From Hypericibacter sp049323455 (GTDB lineage: Bacteria; Pseudomonadota; Alphaproteobacteria; Dongiales; Dongiaceae): DNA of 64,000 nt. Below are positions 61,849 through 64,000 of this stretch, piece by piece (the first letter of the stretch is position 1; the number at the start of each line of letters is the position of its first letter). The position numbers were made by a program, and so were the translations under genes. The stretch is taken from NCBI GenBank assembly GCA_049323455.1, contig JBMONF010000065.1:149601-213600 (forward strand), read 5' to 3'. Under the pieces are notes generated by a model. It worked only from the letters and a program-made list of their open reading frames with translations, was not told the DNA's origin and made no database searches.

Positions 61849-61882
61849 CGCAATGGTCAGGAGTTGAAGCCCGCGCTTTGCG

Positions 61883-63400
61883 TCAATTGCATTCGCCCGA
61901 CTGCGCCACATTGCAGCCGGTCGTCGATTCGACGGGCGCTTCGGCCGTCTGCGTCGTCTCGGACTCGATCTTGTCCCTGAGCGCCACCATGTCGGCCATC
62001 GCCGCCTTGAACTTCCGCAGGTCGGCGCCGGCGAGCTTGGTGCCGGAAGCCAGCTTCACGGCGGTCGGGTTCACCTGCTTGTTGTCGACCAGCACCTCGT
62101 AATGCAGATGCGGGCCGGTGGTGCGACCGGTGGCGCCGACATAGGCGATGACGTCGCCCTGACGCACGCGCGAGCCGACGCGCAAGCCTCTGGCGAAGCG
62201 GCTGACATGGGCGTAGGCGGTCGAGTAGTCCGTGTTGTGCTTGATCCGGATGTAATTGCCGTAGGCGCCATTGGGTCCGATCTTGACGACGACGCCGTCG
62301 CCTGCCGCATAGATGGGCGTGCCTTGGGGCGCGCCGAAATCGACGCCCTTGTGCATCTTGCTGTAGCCGAGGATCGGGTGCTTGCGCATGCCGAAGCCCG
62401 ACGTGATGCGCGCCCCGTCGATCGGCGTGCGGAGCAGCGCCTTGCGCACGCTTTCGCCCTTCGGATTGAAATAGTCGACGAAGCCGTCATCGAGCGCGTA
62501 ACGATAGATCTCGAGCTTCTTGCCGGAGAGCGTGAGCGCGGCATAGAGCAGGTCGCCCGGCTTGGCCAGATTGCCGTCCTCGTCGTCGAGCCGGTCATAG
62601 ACCATCTCGAAGCTGTCGCCCGGCTGGATGTCGCGCTGGAAGTCGACGTCGTAGCTGAAGGCGCGAATCGCTTCGGTCGTGACCGCCAGCGGCACGCCGG
62701 CTTGCTGCGTCGCCTCGAACAGGCTCGAATCGATCTGGCCGCGTGCCGCCACGTTGCGATGCACGAGCGGACGGTCGATGGCGAAGGCGGTGAAGCCGCC
62801 GTCGAGGCCGCGCGTCACCTGCAGATCGCGTTCGACCGAGGGCTGCAAGCTCAGGCTCACGAGCTGGAAGTCGATCGGCCCCTGATGCTGGGCCTCCGGC
62901 GCGGAGAAAGTGAGCGCGATCTCCTGTCCGGGCTTCAGATCCTTGGGCGCGAACAGGTCCCGCAGCGCCTCGACCGCGCTGTAGGCGTCGTCGTGGCTGA
63001 CGCCGGCATTGACCAGCACGCTGATGAGGGTGTCGCCGCGCTGCACCTGCACGGTCTGCGCGATGGCGGCGCTGGGGTTGGCCGGGGCCGACGGTGCGGC
63101 GTCGCCGCTCGTCTCGGCGTTAGGAACGAAATCCGGAGCGGGCGGCAGCGATGTGTCGCGGTCATGCACACGGGCCGTCGGCAGCGCGGCGATGCTGGGG
63201 CCGGGCTCGACGGGATGCGGCAATGTGCGGATTGCTGCGGCAGGCACAGCTTTGTTCGGTACGGCCGCGTCCACGGGCGGCGCAAAGTCGGGGGTCGTTA
63301 CTCGCATCACGAGCGTGATGGCGGCGGCAACGACGGCGAATCCACACTTTCCGGAATGGCGCTTGAGCGCCGCTCCGATCAGACGCATACGCTGGGCCAA
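61883..63400 (-). CDS. M23-family (LytM-type) murein peptidase
   Basis: About 505 residues from a TTG at 63400 with a GAGGGG ribosome site; an ATG four codons later is the alternative. An N-terminal helix (GFAVVAAAITLVMRV) anchors or exports the protein. Residues about 115-165 form a LysM/OapA-like segment (VQRGDTLISVLVNAGVSHDD). The C-terminal domain has the M23 zinc ligands in MHKGVDFGAPQGTPIYAAGD and GPHLHYEVLVDN. It should cut peptidoglycan cross-links during growth or division. Two Cys close the C-terminus (TTGCNVAQSGECN). Confidence 0.92.
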   Translation of the reverse strand: MAQRMRLIGAALKRHSGKCGFAVVAAAITLVMRVTTPDFAPPVDAAVPNKAVPAAAIRTLPHPVEPGPSIAALPTARVHDRDTSLPPAPDFVPNAETSGDAAPSAPANPSAAIAQTVQVQRGDTLISVLVNAGVSHDDAYSAVEALRDLFAPKDLKPGQEIALTFSAPEAQHQGPIDFQLVSLSLQPSVERDLQVTRGLDGGFTAFAIDRPLVHRNVAARGQIDSSLFEATQQAGVPLAVTTEAIRAFSYDVDFQRDIQPGDSFEMVYDRLDDEDGNLAKPGDLLYAALTLSGKKLEIYRYALDDGFVDYFNPKGESVRKALLRTPIDGARITSGFGMRKHPILGYSKMHKGVDFGAPQGTPIYAAGDGVVVKIGPNGAYGNYIRIKHNTDYSTAYAHVSRFARGLRVGSRVRQGDVIAYVGATGRTTGPHLHYEVLVDNKQVNPTAVKLASGTKLAGADLRKFKAAMADMVALRDKIESETTQTAEAPVESTTGCNVAQSGECN

Positions 63401-63787
63401 CGGCGATTCCCCCTCGCGGTTGATGGTTCCGGTGGCGACCTGCCGACCACGCCCCCCTGGGCGCCCCCGACGGCCAAAGCCCGCCAACCCCGCAGAACAC
63501 GCCAATTGGGGTTAACGACCGCGGGCAGGATGCAAGCCATGCACCAGGCTGTCAATCTAAAACAGCCGATAGCGAAGCGTTTTTCCACAGCGGATCAATA
63601 TGTTGGTAACAAATAACGGGCACAGCTTGGAACCGTTGCATTATGGTTAAGACCATGCATGCCAAGCGGAGCCTGAAGCGGAGTTCCTCGGCAGGCATCA
63701 GACGGCATGAAAAATTTCGCGATAAGGGCGGCGTCAGGAGGAAAAATTGGCGGATTTCTGCGCCTCTCGGGCCATGCACAAAAGCAT

Positions 63788-63817
63788 TTGACAGATCGAT
63801 TGCGGCAGGCGTATAAG
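63788..63817 (+). promoter_or_regulatory. Strong sigma-70 promoter, probably for an rRNA operon
   Basis: Consensus TTGACA at 63788-63793, an 18-base spacer, and TATAAG at 63812-63817, followed by a GC-rich discriminator (cgcgctcccc). A GC-rich discriminator is typical of stringently controlled rRNA promoters. The gene it serves lies beyond the window. Confidence 0.7.
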
Positions 63818-63872
63818 CGCGCTCCCCAACGCGGCCGGGATGCCAGAACATGTTGGCCGCGAGTGGTTTTTT

Positions 63873-63916
63873 GCGCTGTTTGACATTGTGATATGGGAAG
63901 GGATGCGCGGGCGGCG
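63873..63916 (+). ncRNA. Leader segment of an rRNA operon (16S gene beyond the edge)
   Basis: The stretch ctgtttgacattgtgatatg followed by ggaagggatgcgcgggcggc resembles the conserved leader that precedes 16S rRNA genes in alphaproteobacteria (TTTGACATTGT... then GAAGGGATGCG). No 16S sequence itself appears before base 64000. The assignment rests on recalled similarity, with the consensus promoter about 55 bases upstream as support. Confidence 0.6.
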
Positions 63917-64000
63917 GTTCTGCGGGAAGGCGAGGCGCTTGGGCTTGAGGCCCGGGTGCCGAAGCGTTGTTCTCGGGACCTGTCGCGCGCAGCAATCTCT

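Larger units (their letters stand above)
63401..64000 (+). other. Region upstream of a probable rRNA operon
   Basis: No protein-coding gene is supported. An open frame at 63552-63995 (minus) shows no recognisable family and overlaps regulatory sequence. The right half contains the promoter and leader sequences listed separately. The left part (63520-63780) is comparatively AT-rich and could hold upstream activating sequence. Confidence 0.6.

Noticed and set aside
63552..63995. A 147-residue minus-strand frame at the right edge
   Set aside because: No recognisable family, and it runs through the rRNA-type promoter and leader sequence.

Overview
The window is GC-rich chromosomal DNA from an alphaproteobacterium, most likely of the Rhodospirillales type. 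The evidence is the gene neighbourhoods: aroK-aroB-CorC beside xerD and accA; secA-ppiC-argJ; methyltransferase/comF/grxC/nitrilase/DUF1178/ubiG/lysC; and rodZ-like/ispG/hisS/hemA/prfA/prmC/DUF4167/clpB. GTG and TTG starts, alphaproteobacterium-type families (DUF4167, DUF1178, RHH_4, the J-domain/BolA pair) and dispersed GC-rich hairpin repeats agree. Genus and species cannot be read from the sequence. No phage, transposase, CRISPR array or tRNA was seen.

Layout. 1-6.1 kb: J-domain protein (cut by the left edge), EamA transporter, BolA, a ribbon-helix-helix regulator, DUF2889, a CorC-type CBS membrane protein, aroB and aroK. 6.3-9.2 kb: a 46-residue membrane peptide, a 606-residue periplasmic protein and xerD. 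9.5-16.2 kb: an accessory block between xerD and accA holding malyl-CoA lyase, a two-subunit N,N-dimethylformamidase-like amidase, a Tat-exported polyamine-type binding protein and a class III aminotransferase, with hairpin repeats between the genes. 16.5-24.3 kb: accA, secA, a parvulin, argJ, a GNAT enzyme and a GNAT-Nudix fusion. 24.5-28.5 kb: ChbG-like deacetylase, GT2 and GT87 glycosyltransferases and a methyltransferase. 28.6-33.7 kb: an accessory four-gene operon led by a 1085-residue secreted multidomain protein. 34.2-36.3 kb: comF, grxC and an amidase. 36.5-40.6 kb: a peroxiredoxin and a D-amino-acid operon. 40.8-47.4 kb: DUF1178, then four tandem paralogues that each join a sulfotransferase domain to a methyltransferase-like domain. 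47.5-61.8 kb: housekeeping genes from ubiG to clpB, the last behind a sigma-32-type promoter. 61.9-64 kb: an M23 peptidase and then what looks like the promoter and leader of an rRNA operon whose 16S gene lies just past the right edge.

The general picture is a conserved backbone interrupted by accessory blocks, often flanked by dispersed hairpin repeats. The strongest candidate for an undescribed system is the sulfotransferase-methyltransferase array at 41.5-47.4 kb. It consists of four divergent copies on one strand, and two of the three junctions are stop/start overlaps. The second candidate is the secreted-protein operon at 28.6-33.7 kb.

All calls come from reading translations and motifs by eye; no database search was run. 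Many apparently long open frames on the opposite strand of real genes are products of high GC content and were left out.
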